A stretch of DNA of 64,000 nt from Aquila chrysaetos chrysaetos (Eukaryota; Chordata; Aves; Accipitriformes; Accipitridae), in contig NC_044007.1 of the NCBI RefSeq assembly GCF_900496995.4, forward strand, positions 73,260,742-73,324,741, written 5' to 3'. A model generated the notes under the pieces. It did no database searches, had not been told where the DNA came from, and worked only from the letters and a program-made list of their open reading frames with translations. Shown one piece after another: positions 11,167 through 24,800 of this stretch (position 1 is its first letter; the number at the start of each line of letters is the position of its first letter). A program made the translations under genes and the position numbers.

Positions 11167-14100
11167 ATTTTAGACATTAAAGACAAACAAAACTCCAATA
11201 AACTGAGATGCTGATCCTAAGTCCCTGGAAGTCATTAACAGTTTTCCTGGTGGCTTCAAGGTTTTTAGGATAAGACCTTAAGAGCCTAATAATGATATTA
11301 GAAAAAAACTGCCTAACTGTGTACTGGTACTGTCATATAGCATTAGTTTTTAACCTTTTTTGCTTGCAGCTCCTTAAAATTTACTCAGTAGACTTGATTT
11401 TCTTAGCAAAGTTCTACAGTCGCCTTAGGAGTGGTGCTCACACTCTCAGATAGGTATGGGTCATACACTGAAAACATCTGCTAAGGGGAAGGAAAGGACA
11501 TTCATATTAAAAAAAAAAAAAAAACAACCCCAAACCTTACCAGTAACTAAATACAGGAAAGTTCTGTTTTCTCTTTCTTATTTCATGCTAATTACCAAAT
11601 TCTTCAACTCTAAATTGCAATAAATTTCCCTCAATTTCACCTCTCCTGACTCATTCAATAAAATTTCTCCAAATAAATAATGAAATTGAATAGTTAAGCT
11701 TGCAGAAACTGCTATTACTTTATCAATGCCTGAGCTAACAAAAGCATTTTTCATGCACCTGCATGAAAGAGAAGGAACTGAATAGCTTTTAAGAAATGTG
11801 CTACATTTTAATATGTCCTGGTGACACACAGAAGCATATCTACAATGCTGAAAGAATGGAGATGGAAGAATGGGTGGAGAGGATTCCACTGATAACACTA
11901 TCTAAGCTCAGAGCACTCAGCAATGTCAAGAAATTTTGTATACTCATGCTTCTTTGTAGTCATGTTAGAACAAACAGTGGTGCCTTGCTCCAGAAACAAT
12001 TCTTGGCCAATAAATTTTGCATCAAATGCTAAATCATCATTTTAGTAATTTCTAAAAAGCAAACCAATGTAAAATGTTAGTTTCAGTATATTTTACTGTT
12101 AAATGTAATATTTCATTTATTTGCATTTGCTATTATTTTGCTTTACTGTATTATAATTTATTTTGCAATTTTAACTCATTTTGTGATATATTTAAAGTGT
12201 TTTATTAATTCTGATAGCTTTGTTAATACGACACGACAGCATATTTAGTGGGTTATAGCATGTTTCCTTCCACTGCTCAGCATCAAGTGACTGTAGAGAC
12301 ATTAATGTATGCCTAAATTAGACCACAGCAGCAAGTGAGTTTAGACTTGTTTAACCTTCCCCAAAGTTTTAGTGGAGCTCATTAATGTTGCTCTGCAAAG
12401 CATCTATAGTCTTATAATGGATCCATTATGTGATATTGTTATGATACTTCCTTCCCAAGCTCCCAATGCCTTGCAAGTAATTGACTTTTTGTGCCCTGTT
12501 ATTCTCACTGGCAATTTTCAGGTTGTATCATCACAATTCTTAATTTTGACTCCTCCCATAAAGTAAAGCTTCCTGAAGTCCTCCTTATATTTTGTATATT
12601 TATTAGAAGGACCAGGAAGAAAAGGGGAAAACAAAAGGCCAGTGTGTCATTACCCTTATTAATATCTATGAATAATGCTTTGCTCCTTAAATAATTCACT
12701 GAACTCATAGTGTAAGGTCCAGGTGTTAGCTTGTCACGGTTTAGCCTCATATGGATATAACCAGTATATTCATGAACCTTTGGGGACTGGGAGAAGACTT
12801 GCTTGTATTTTGAAGCTGAAAATAACAAAAATCAACCAAAATTTTAGGAAAATGGTTTACAAGGAAAAAAATACACAGGTATGTTAGTGTTTCAGTAGCT
12901 GAACCCCAGCCTGAGGACTCAGTTTGAGACAAAAGCTTCTCTCAGAACCCCTTGAATTTGGACAGATGCAAAACTGAACTGGGTCCTGGGGACATCTTTA
13001 AATAGAGCACAACAGAGTGTTCAGTTTACTGGGGGCAAATGCTACAGCCAAACTTCATTGAAAACATACTTCATTTTTTCACCCAGCGTCTGCTTTCTCA
13101 TTAATGCATATCCATGTATAAATTCTGAAAGCTTAACAAAGATTTTAGAGAAAACAGAAAACAAACAGGTTCAGTTACCTCTGCAGAGCATTTGCAGAAA
13201 ATAGTGGATGCTGGGCTAGAATTTTTGAAGTCAAAGAAGAGCAGGTGAATGGACACAAAGACTGACACTACAGATTGACTTTCCACAGAAAGCTGACAAA
13301 CATTTTGGAAATATAGGGGAAAAAAAAAAAAAAAATGTTGTTGTTTTTCCTCTCTGTCCCCAGGTTATCTCTTCTTTTTAACCCTCAAGGAACTAACTTT
13401 TTAACCATGAACCCAAGTGCATTGGGGTAACTTAATTTCAATAAATTAAGCACCAGCTGCTCTTTTTAGAGCCCCATTTTTTAAAATTTATTAATTAACT
13501 ATTAAATATTTAATCATTAAATATACTTCCTGCATGTGTGCATGCTAAAATGCAAAATGCTGGGCCCACTTCTCTGGCTCTCTGCATTCAGGTGGCAGAG
13601 GCAGAAGCGGAAACCAGATGGAGCATGGCAGATGGGTGTTCTGCCGCTGCAGAGAAGTCTCTGGAGCTGTAAAAAGTAATGCAGTCCAGCTTCTGAAAAT
13701 TATACTTCAGGCAAGATGACTAACTAGAATAATCACAAAATCAGCAACAGAAAGGAAGCAACTAACTTCCTGCAATAAAATGAGAAAAAGATAGAGACAA
13801 ACTGAGGTTGACTTTGCAACACCTTGTGGTAATGAGCGGTGATCAGGATTACAAAGAAAAGATGCATGCCTGAAAGCTGGCCTGCTTCTTCCTAGTGTAG
13901 CGGATAGATGATCTAATAAGAGATAAGCTCTCCTCTAAAATCTTGCCTCTCAGATTTTTAATCCATTCTGAATAGAAAAACTACTGCCATTTCATTTTTC
14001 ATTTGGAGATTTTAAAGAGCTTTACAAAGAGGTTTAACAGATACCACTGGGATTCTTGATGTATAAAGTATGATGGACTATATCCTCAGAAAGACAAATA

Positions 14101-15864
14101 TTCTTTGATGCTTTGACACTTTACAGTCCATATCCTGATTTAGATACTGATGTGCTATTAGATAGTGCATGGGGACAGTCAGGTGCCTCAGCATGGGACA
14201 TGTGGAAGGCCACCCTGCTGAGGCTGGCCGAGTGGCACTGCTGGAGATGGAGGTGCCCCTCTTTTCCGCCTCCTTCCCAACATAGCTGCTATCCTGAGCT
14301 GCAGCTGGTGCTTCTCTTCTCCTGCAATTCATAGTTATGAACCTCTCCTGAAGATGGACACTTAAGCCATCCCCTTCTCACAAAATACAGACAAGATCCT
14401 CTCCAAATTCCTTGCAGCTCTTTCTTGGGATCTCAAATCCCAGCTTCAAATGTCTTAAGGTGTTTGGCCCTTTCTCCTCTATCCCTTGGTACAGTTCATT
14501 CATTCTCCACCCCGCCACCCCCCCAGTCTATGAACATTTAATCACTTCCTAGAAATTGGAAGAGCTTCAACTGAGGGAAGGACAATCTTGACTCCATGTC
14601 CCATCAACCCTTCTCAAAGCTTACTCTATAGCCTGGTGTTTAAGCTGCTTCCCCTGTGAGGCAGAAAATGCAAATTCATGTCTACTCAGGCAGAGGTGGG
14701 ATTTGAAGTGGGATCTGCTGACTACTGGATGAATGCCACTAGATCAGACTGAGGGTGTCAATGCCATGCTCAAAGAATACCTGTAATATTGGATCCTGCA
14801 GGTAAGCCATCCATTTCTAAGTTTGAAATCCTGATAGGTCTGAGGTGCAAGACAGATGCTGAACTGCTCAGCAGTGTCAAGGCTGGAGACATTCTGGGCA
14901 TGTAGAGGAGCAAGACTTAAGACACATCAGGAACATCTCAATATTAGACATTTAGACTACACCTGATATTCAGAGACAAGTGGTTCTGCATATATGTGAT
15001 TGCAAAGACCTATGTATTTTCTTTTCTTGGAAATATATACCTTCATACTTTCAGCATGTCCAAGCACTATCAGCTTCCAAATCTAAAACACAGAGCAGCA
15101 GGCTGTAAACAGAAGAGAAATCTGGGGTACATTAATTCGGGCTTTGTAAATGAAGAGCTAAACTGCTCAATAAGATCCTGGATACTACAGATACATGGGG
15201 AACCTGGTGATGGCATCAAGGTGTGCTAGGAGATAGAAAATGAGGACCAAGCTCTGCATACCTGGGGTCAAACTTTCCAAGCTGTCTCAGTTGAAGTTCT
15301 GTTTTTTTCATATGGCAGTTTCACATGTGTACACTACCTATGTAGCTGAGCACAGTTGGGCATGAACTTGTCTGAATCCATTCCCATTCAACTGCAGGCA
15401 CAAATCCTGTGGAGACCATGAATTCTACCACGAATTTTGCACAAATCTCTCTATACAAGTAATTTTACATTCATACAAAAGGAGGCTTTTAATATCCTAT
15501 GCTAGGCAGCCGCTGAAATTTCATGGGTGTATGAGATGGACACATTTTATGACCCCTTAACTAATTATTGTGCCATTACTACCCTTGGTGCTTTCAACAT
15601 TTGCTGACCCCAGATTATACTTAACATACCTCTCTTCACATGATTTCATACTGAATATGACTTTCTTCTCATACCTGTTTTCATTTAACTCTGATCTGTC
15701 CCTTTTTTTAAATTCTGAGCTGGTTTTCATAAAAATCTTATCTACAATCAAAGTTCTGATTCTCTTTAATGCTCTGGGATATGGCCTTATCTCATGCTAT
15801 TATTAAAAATGGAAAGCTCTTTTATAGAGGTATATTTTTGACCTCTGCTCTTCTCTATTTGGAA

Positions 15865-15960
15865 CAAAACCTGCAGCAGCATAGCCAAGAATAGAAGCGG
15901 CATCACTCAGCTCCCAATTCTGTACTTTAACCACTAGATGATGCTTCCTGTGAGTATATA
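15865..15960 (-). repeat. Ancient SINE-like fragment
   Basis: AGCTCCCAATTCTGTACTTT followed by AACCACTAGATGATGCTTCC resembles the 'cccagtcctgtgctctaaccactaggc' end of an old vertebrate SINE. A similar but weaker match lies at about 14,690-14,750. Orientation is uncertain. Confidence 0.4.
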
Positions 15961-16663
15961 AAATTTCATTTAAATGCAAAACTCTCACTATGTTTGCTTC
16001 CACTTATGATGTGTTAATATTATTTTTTACACCCTGCCTCTCCTTGACCTCCCTTGTCCTCCTGGGCTTAGCAGATTTTCAAGGTCTGTTACAACAGTGG
16101 AGGAAGGTTTATGTGGCTACTTGTCACTCAGCCTGTATGTGAAAGGTTCCCATCAAACAGCTGGAGATAGTTATTACACCATAGTCAGCCCTGTTTGAAC
16201 AAAGGGCTCCGTGAATCTGTGTGAACAAAACTTCTGATAACACAGATATTTTAGGAAACAAGCAGAAACCTTTCGAGGACATTACCACCAGCCAGGCATT
16301 TGTATTACCCAAGAGTTCAGCACTTTCAGTATGTGATGAAATGTCCAAAAGTTCTTTTTTGCAGCCACGTGTATAAATTTGGATACATTCCACTTAAACT
16401 GAGTGCACCATATTTGTATAAAATAGTGTAAAGTCACAGTCAATCCCAGCCAGTCACCATTACAGTAAAATAAAAACAACACTGTGGTTCTGTAGATAAA
16501 GTTACCAGGTAAGTGGATAAAGAGTTGTTGTTAGTATATTGTGCTCTGCCAAGAAATTAAGACTACCATGAAATTAAGAAATAAGTAGAAGCGAATAAAA
16601 GGGTCAGTCAATAAAAGAGGCTATATTGCACATCAATCTATTGCAAAAGCTTTTAATAGTAAA

Positions 16664-16697
16664 ACTATGACTTATTTGTGACTATGACTTATTTCTG
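16664..16697 (+). repeat. 17-bp tandem duplication
   Basis: ACTATGACTTATTTGTG is followed directly by ACTATGACTTATTTCTG, with one mismatch. Confidence 0.85.
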
Positions 16698-17554
16698 ACT
16701 GTAGGTCATGAAGTTGTTTTCTGAGTGCAGAAGGAAGGTAAAAGAAACATTTACATTTCTATTTTCTACAAAAGCTTGGGTTCTATTTAAAAAATCTTGT
16801 CAACCAGAAATGGGGAGGAGTGTCTGAGTAAGAGCAACCATAACAATAGTCATTATCTTCCGAAATCAAGGCACCACATACAATGTATTTGACCAGCAGT
16901 TTGATCATATGTTCATGTCATTTTGACCAGGAATAACATTAGCTTGCTAAGTTCCAAATTTGCACAGCACTTTAGTACCCAGCTTTTCATTGAGTTGGTA
17001 AACAGTCACAGTGAATTAAGTACTTGCTGCATTGAGAGATGGTCAAAATGGAAATTTCTGTTCTGCAGGAAATCCTGACCCTTCAGAATTTGATTATGCT
17101 CTAAATCAGAAAGAATGTCACTGCTTCAGAATTTCCCATTAAACAAACATCTTGAAGAAAAGAGATTCAGGAATCTAAACCAAAAGCATTTTAGTAATGA
17201 CAAAACAATTTATTTTTATATGATTGAATGGTTTTAGTTTGATTTAATAAGAAGCTTTACATAAATTGTATCTAAACGCTATCTAAACCACTTCAGATTA
17301 CATGTCATGTCCTTGTAGTAATATGGTTCACATTAGTATATAATGTAAAAGTCAGGACAAAATAAAGAACTGGCATTGCTAAACCAGAAGATTTTTACAA
17401 AACTGAAATAATTATTTCTGACAGTTCTCCATGGATATCTGCACTGTATCTGTAAAAAAATCTTAAAATATTGACTATCCTTCATTCACTGGTGAAAAAC
17501 CAAAACAAGTCTCCCTTTCCCTACCCCAAAACTATTCCACTGAAAAACGTGATT

Positions 17555-17630
17555 AGTTCTGGCCTCACTGAAGTGAGTGGGAGTTTTGGCATTGACATCA
17601 ATGAAGTCAGAACTTTATTCACGGATTTCA
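17555..17630 (+). repeat. Ancient amniote repeat fragment
   Basis: CACTGAAGTGAGTGGGAGTT, then TTGGCATTGACATCAATGAA, resembles the old repeat phrase 'ttgccattgacttcaatgggag'. A second weaker piece with GAAGTCAACTCC and CTTCAGTGGGA lies near 29,955-29,995. Confidence 0.4.
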
Positions 17631-19633
17631 GAAGGACTACTTGTGTACTTGAATACATGCAGACATAAGTCCTGTATTGATCTGGAACCTTAACAACAAA
17701 ACTTCAAGGAAAATGACCTCATCTCAATCTCAGCTGAGAGCATAGAGCAAGGCTCTTAAACATAGCGCATAGACTCTCAAACAAGCAAAAGCATTGTCTA
17801 GCCAGATTCTGAGACCTTTTTCCATGAATTTACATCATCTGGAACAACAGCAAAAATAATTATTTCAAAATCAGTATGACCAGTCCACCAATTTTAAAGT
17901 ATCTTCAACCACAGGAAAATAGTGACACTATTTTTACCATACACTTAGAAAAAAATCATTACTGTTATTGCATTATTAAAATCTGCATACTTATAAATAA
18001 GGTATTGATTTCTGACATTAAGGAGATACTGTTCTCAACAGTTACTATAATAAAACTGAACCATATAGTAACATAAACAAAAGGAGAATTCACCAAATGT
18101 GGGCAAATACGCCTCAGGCACCATCCATTAGGTACACACCTGCCCACAGGGCAGAAGCCTATCATCTAGCATTATCAAGAGGCTCCATGTATTTCTCGGG
18201 AAACAAGTACAAACACTCCCAACAAATCATGGTGCTAAATATATGTTTCTCTGTCAGTAAGACATTGCCTTCCATCTTGGTTATGCCTGAGAGAGAACAT
18301 TTCTTTTTGTGAGTTCAGAAAAAAACCCAGTAGATTCTTTTCTTCTCTCCTGCCTAATCCCTTGAGCACGTGCTTTATTACAGATTTGAAAAGCCTCGTG
18401 GGGCCCTTTTATTATGGAACAGGCAGGGCTTCCTTGCCCACATATGGGCTTCTTTGCCCATCCACACTGCCTGCCACTTTTCTGATGGTACCTTGGAGAC
18501 TAAAATTCTTTTGGATGTCCACTGGCCTGGATATAAACATGAAGCTAAAGATCCTTACATTGTCTTAGGCCAATATAGTCTGAAGTGACATCCCCACTGC
18601 AGCCAGTGCAAAGTAAAAGGCATCTTAATTTTAAACAATAGAGAAGTATATTTAAGAGAAAGTAGGAAACAGTATTTTAAGCACAAATCATGCAACGCAA
18701 ATGACTGCAAAATGCCATTGAAATTTTCAGAATGATCACTTAAAAGCTTCTTTGTTTTCTTTACACGAATGTTTATTTTTGGTACATTAACTTGGTATTT
18801 TTGGTATCAGTAGGTGGAACGTATGCTCTAATCTAAACTTCATATGAGTATTAGCCGGAGCTTTACAACTACTTTTATCCACACAGATGACTATATTTAA
18901 TACGGCAGTATAACCTTGCTTAGTCTCCAAAATAAATTTGCAAAGGGAGTGGAATGCTCTGAGGATAATTAATGTGATAGGGATTTTTTTTTTAATCTTG
19001 ATGTCATTATTTGAAATTAAATTTGTTATGTTATGTAACCTGAGGTACCAAATGGAATTGGAACCCTACTTCCTAGGTACAGAAATATAGTAGGAAACAT
19101 CCCTGTCACAAAGCAGACTATCCAAGCAGCCAGGGCATAAGAAAGAAGCTCTGTCAACCCTATTGTGGCTGGCCCAAGAGTGACTCACCTACGTTCCAGA
19201 GCAAACGCATAACAGAGATGGAAACTGAGCAGGGATCTCCCACGTGCCAAGGTGTTAAGTGCAAGTCCCAATCATCACCATGGAATAACGTGCATTGACC
19301 CCACTGGATCAATATTCGAACTATGGCAGCCAGATACAAGACAAAACAGAGATGGGGAGCAAGTAAGCATCCATTGAAATGCTAGTCTAAGGACCAACTG
19401 TCTGTGTTGACAGATGTGTTGTAACATTCTGACGATGCAACTCCACTGAAGTCTTCTAATCACCATTTAAGTATTGCTGTAAGTATTTGCCAGATGTTTT
19501 AAATGTACAAAGAAAGATTAAATAAGTTGCTCTATTAATGTTATACAATTTTTTTTCCGATGTTTATTAATTATCTCTATGGACAGCAAAAGCAAATAAG
19601 GTGTTTAACAGTGATGAGAATTACTGGCCTGAC

Positions 19634-19682
19634 AGAACGTGCAAAAGTTTCACTAGAGATAGAACGTGCAAAAGTTTCACTA
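19634..19682 (+). repeat. Tandem duplication, 27-bp period
   Basis: A 22-bp block starting AGAACGTGCAAAAGTTTCAC occurs at 19634-19655 and again at 19661-19682, perfectly conserved. Confidence 0.9.
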
Positions 19683-21782
19683 CAAACTTGTGGATAATGG
19701 CCAGAAGTCAACATTACCACAAGCATAAAACTAGAGTAACTGCAAGGATGATTCTAGGCCCATTAAGGTTCAGTAAACATTCAGCATCTGTGGGTTCCTT
19801 ATGGTTTTTATTAAGCCAGAATGAAAGGGTTAAGCACATAATTCTGTACCCCTTTTTCTTTTTTCGTTTATGTTTTTCTTTAAAAGAAGAGACTCCCTAG
19901 AGGTCTCCCAAGGTCTGAATCTATCGCCACGTTTAATCACTTTTGGTGTCTTTCCTTCTTTTTTGCAGCAATTTTGCCTGAGCACTCCTGGGACTGGTGT
20001 TGCATTACAGATTCATCAATGATTTGCTGCTTAGTCTACATTATCCCACAAGTGCTGAGGCAAACAGTTCTTTGCCAGGATCAAATGATGTTCTATATTC
20101 GCCTGCAGTTTAAAATCTTGTTAATGTTGACACTTCTGATGAAAGCTCCACAGTGAAGCTGGAATGAGTGAAACCTGCAGGCTTTGGTGACTGCCAAATA
20201 AACAGGTACTCAGGACACAGTTTTTCCCACGTCCTCTATATGCCCACAGGGGCATCATCAACTTAGGCAACATCTTTACCAGAAACAATGTCAAATAGAA
20301 CACCTAACACACTCTGTCTGTGGGTGATGTTGCTGATGGGTGACAGGGTGACCGTTTGCTACCCTGTGTTGCTAAACCAGTATGTCTGAGAAAGAACTTT
20401 GCTCTAAAGTCAATTAACTTTAATGGAAAGACTCCAAATTACTTCAATGATCTTTGGACCAAGCTCAATAAGAACTAATCAGGTCTCCATTCCAAAGGTT
20501 AGTTGTCAGAATTATTAATGGATTTTTGTTTGTTTGTTTTTAATATTGGATGAGAGGCTCTCTTTTTTAATTATTTAGAGGGACTGACTTCGCTTTGAAA
20601 GTCATAAGTTGCAAATACAGATGCCAGTATTTAAAAAATTAATTTCAGATAATAAGACAAGTAGAGAAATTTTACACACTGTGCAAATGTGGTCCGCTTT
20701 ATGGGGATGAAGGAAATACAAACTACAGTTAGTGACACCTGTAATTTTGTCCTGTGGTATTTACTATACTCCACAGCCTTACCAAACCTTAAATGTGTTC
20801 AATATGAGGACAACTAGGTTTACTGAGTATAGCTTCCAACAAAAACAAAATCTAAGACCAGAGCTGGACTTTTCAGAACTCACCTCACTCCCTCTTCTTA
20901 AAACTCCTGACACAGAAGATGACTGTATATCTGAAAAACTTACCACAGGAGAGAAGATACTTGAAGAAACATGATGATACAGGTTCCTCATGGGGTAGTG
21001 ATACCGCGACAAATGGCTGAGCAGTCTCGGCACTTTCTAACATTTATTTATTCTGGCAGCAGATCATCACCTGCAAATCAAATTAAGAAATGCTCAAAAC
21101 CTGAAAGTCACAAATTAGACCGGGGTGAATTATATTATGTCATTTATCTGACAATTTTACTCCTATTTTTCCTTCCTTATAAATTGTCCCAGTAGGCCAT
21201 GAATTTTTTTCCTTTGGACTTTCTCCATTACTAAAAATAAATTGCTAAATCATTTCTACATATTGGTCAGTAGCTTATTGCTTTTTTAAAGGAAGTTTTC
21301 CTGGAAATTGCAGGAAATACTTAAAGTTCAAAGTATAATAAAAATAATATACTCAAATTGTATCTATAGCATACAAGACAGGAAACAGAGAGAGGTAATT
21401 CTTCCCTATGAATTGGTCAGACAACAAAATGATTTAACTTGGAGCATAGCCTTCAAAAAAAGACCTAAAATCTGCCTTTGGATACTAGAGTCCAATTCTC
21501 TCTGGCACTAACAAAATGTCAAGTCATGTTCTTGTAGAACGTGGGCCTGCACCTTTGCTGTTGAGCTCTGAAAACCTAATTATAGGAGGAGAGTCTGACT
21601 TTGTGGTATAACCGAGGGGATGAGAGGAAAGACATAGCTCACACCCTCACATGGTGCATACAAAGGCAGAGAGCAAAAAGCTCTTCCTGTGGGCAGTGAC
21701 TGTTCCTTTCTCCCTGCTAGGGACTAATCCCCCTGAAATACGAGGGGGGAAAGGAGGATGGTTGCTCCCCCCTCCTTCATCT

Positions 21783-21806
21783 CCCCCCCCCCCCCCCCCC
21801 CCCCCC
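21783..21806. repeat. Poly(C) run of 24
   Basis: Twenty-four consecutive C residues followed by TTTT. On the minus strand this is an unbroken G run, prone to quadruplex formation and to sequencing length error. Confidence 0.85.
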
Positions 21807-24800
21807 TTTTATTCACCAAAGGAACAAGCTCAAGTGAATTCTGGCACAGAGGTTTTCAACAGGCTGCCCCCACCTGCCCCTTTGCCAGAGGCCATGTCAG
21901 CTGAAACATGCATCTGCTCCGGACCCCCTCCAAGTCATGGGTCACTCACTATCTTAAAGCAGATGAAACACCAGGGTACAAAGGGGATGCACTGAAGGTC
22001 ACCCGATGGAAGTCATGGTTGGCATAGGTATACGCACACTCGTCATTTGCTGTGTCTGTGGACAGGAACCACTGGCAAACCCGTTTGGTCTGAAGTGTTG
22101 GTCTGCAGAGCTGGCCTGTCGTTAACAGTCTCTTGCAGAGCTATACGGTAACTGTAGCGCTGTGGTGTACCCTGTACAAATCCAGGCTTTAGAAGCAGTG
22201 ACGCTGTTGACTTGAGCTAAAGCAAATGAAGATGTGGGTGAACAGCCTTTCTGAAAATCAGTTTCTCAACAGTCTTGTAGTTGCACTGAGTAACAGTTAC
22301 TCAGATTTCTAATTAATAGACACACCATATAAAAGATTTTGGGTTAATAAAAAGAAAAATTGGAAGAGCTCAGATGCACTAAATACCTGTGTCGACCACA
22401 GCCTAAAGGCTCAATTATGATGTATAAGTATCTTTGCAACTTGTGTTAAAAATAACAACAGAACTGGCACTAATTTATGCCCAGTCAATCAGAATGATCC
22501 ATAATGTGGAAGTTTTTAACAAGCTGCTGTCCAACAGTTTTGACGTGTTTTAAAACAAGCCGTCCTGATCAGCCCCGTAGAGGCTAATGCTTCTAAGCTT
22601 AATGACTCTCCAAAGAGGAGGAAGCATAAAGATTTAGCAACTCAGTAGACATGACTGCACAGACCTCTGCAGCCAGCTTGGAAATGACAAACAATTTGTT
22701 AATAGAGAAGCTTTATTTTCATATTATTTTTTGCCGATGAAGTGAAAACAGAGCATTGATTAAGCAATCCAACCTGAGAATATTCCATCCAAATTGGAGA
22801 GCTTTCAGACCGGCAGCTGGTTTCAAGGCTTTGAAATACAACTTTTGCTTGTTGTTCGATGCTTAAAGATACCTAACTTAGAGCCACAGACAGTAATTGA
22901 TGTCAAGCTGACACCGTAGTTCACAGATGGATTTCAGTTGTGTGGGCCATGCCACATGCACAGCACTCGTGTAAAAAATGCCTTTTACCTCAAATGCTAC
23001 AAACTGAGAGAAAGGATTAATAGAGCCATCAACAAAAAAGTTCTCTATACAAATAGAGTATGGTTGAAGAATACCAATAGCCCAACATGCTCTTAATTCA
23101 CCATCACCCCTCTCTTCCTCCTATCAATCAGATGAAGTCATTTGTATATAAATTCAGACTGAGCCTTTCACATGCATCGCTAGGTTTCTTCACAGCTCAA
23201 ATTCTAAGATCATTTCCTGTGAACTAATTTTACTGAAGTCACCATACGTATTCAACAGTAAATGAGAACTAGGTGTCTAGAGGTAATTAAAAATATTTGT
23301 GTTTTTTTCCTTTGCAGAGAAGAATTCAATTTTCCAGGGGAGCTTTAAATACACGCTTTTGGCCCTCACAGATATTAAAGTTTGAGTGACTCATATTCTC
23401 ATTCCCTTGTGTAGCTACATTATTAGACAGTATTTTCCTCAATTCATCAGAGAATAGGCTATGTCCATAGCCATAAAGCAGAGATAGTGGCATGTCACGG
23501 AAGATTAGGTCCAGACAGGAAAACAGGCCCCTAAGTAGAACAGGAGCAAGAAGCATCTAAATTGTAATACTCAGAAGGTATTATGGAGCCTTTCTGGAAT
23601 TAAAAAGAATATGATTTTGTGGTTGAATATTTGGGTTTTCAGGTGGTTTTGTTTTTTATTAAAATAAACCTGCAAAAAGAACATGCCTTTCACTACAAAT
23701 TTCCTAATGCACCAATAGAAAACTGCTGCAATGAAAAATTTTCACCTTAATCAGGTCAGTTTGTTTGGACAGACTGCTGAGTAAATACCTATGCCATGTT
23801 ATTTGTATTGTAGCTCTTTCTCCACAGCTAAGAAAAATCAACATAGACATATAAGCCAAGGAAAAAATATGCATTATTTTTAACAAATAAGCATTAAAAG
23901 AAATTACACATTCTTTCAACTAGTGATCTGTACACTTTACACCTCTGAAAATTAAACCAGTTATTTTTTTCTCTCTGGATTTTAAATCAACACCCATCAC
24001 TCTATCAAGCTGTTAACAGAGGGAGTGTCCTTGATGTAGTAGAATTGTTCTCCTGAAAAGTTCACGCAGCAGTACAAATCCTAAGGCTAAGATCCTGTTT
24101 TCTGAAAATCTTGCTCGGAAACCCAGCAAATATACTGGAAGGGGCAGCTTTCCATTACCATGATTTATCATCTCCGTTTAACCTATTCCCTCCACATTCT
24201 TGATGGAAAAGTTTCTAATTGTTTGAATACCTCCTCCTTCCCTGAAAAAAACCACCATCAGAACAAGAGAACAAAACAAAGATTTGTGTTGGCTATTTTA
24301 GAACACAGACTGGGGAAAAAACCATAACCAGTGGTGAAATTATTTGGATTTTTTTTTGTTGCGATGAATTACTGAGCACAAGATTTGCTGTGTGAGTAAC
24401 TGCAACACTGGTGCTAGCAGAAACCCTTTTGTAGTGCTCTTTACAACACTGTGCTGGTACCTGACAATTCTGTAGGTATTCAGAGTCTGAGTACCATCTT
24501 GATCAGAATTTCTTTGAAATTCCTTAATATAACATTATGTGAGCACTTCTGTGAGATTTGTTGATGTTCTTTTGGTAAATACAATATGTAGTTTCGCTGC
24601 CAGAGAGGGAAGTAATAGCTTTGTACGTACATGAGATGACACTCTTCAAAACAAAATTCTATTTCCTTTTCTTTCCTATGACCCAGGATCCTGCCTTGCT
24701 GTGAAGCTGACATGGCGTTAAGTACTGAATCACATACAGATTTCTCACTAATCTCTCCTGAATCTTTCTGACATGCACAGGAGTGACAATCCAGCTAAGT

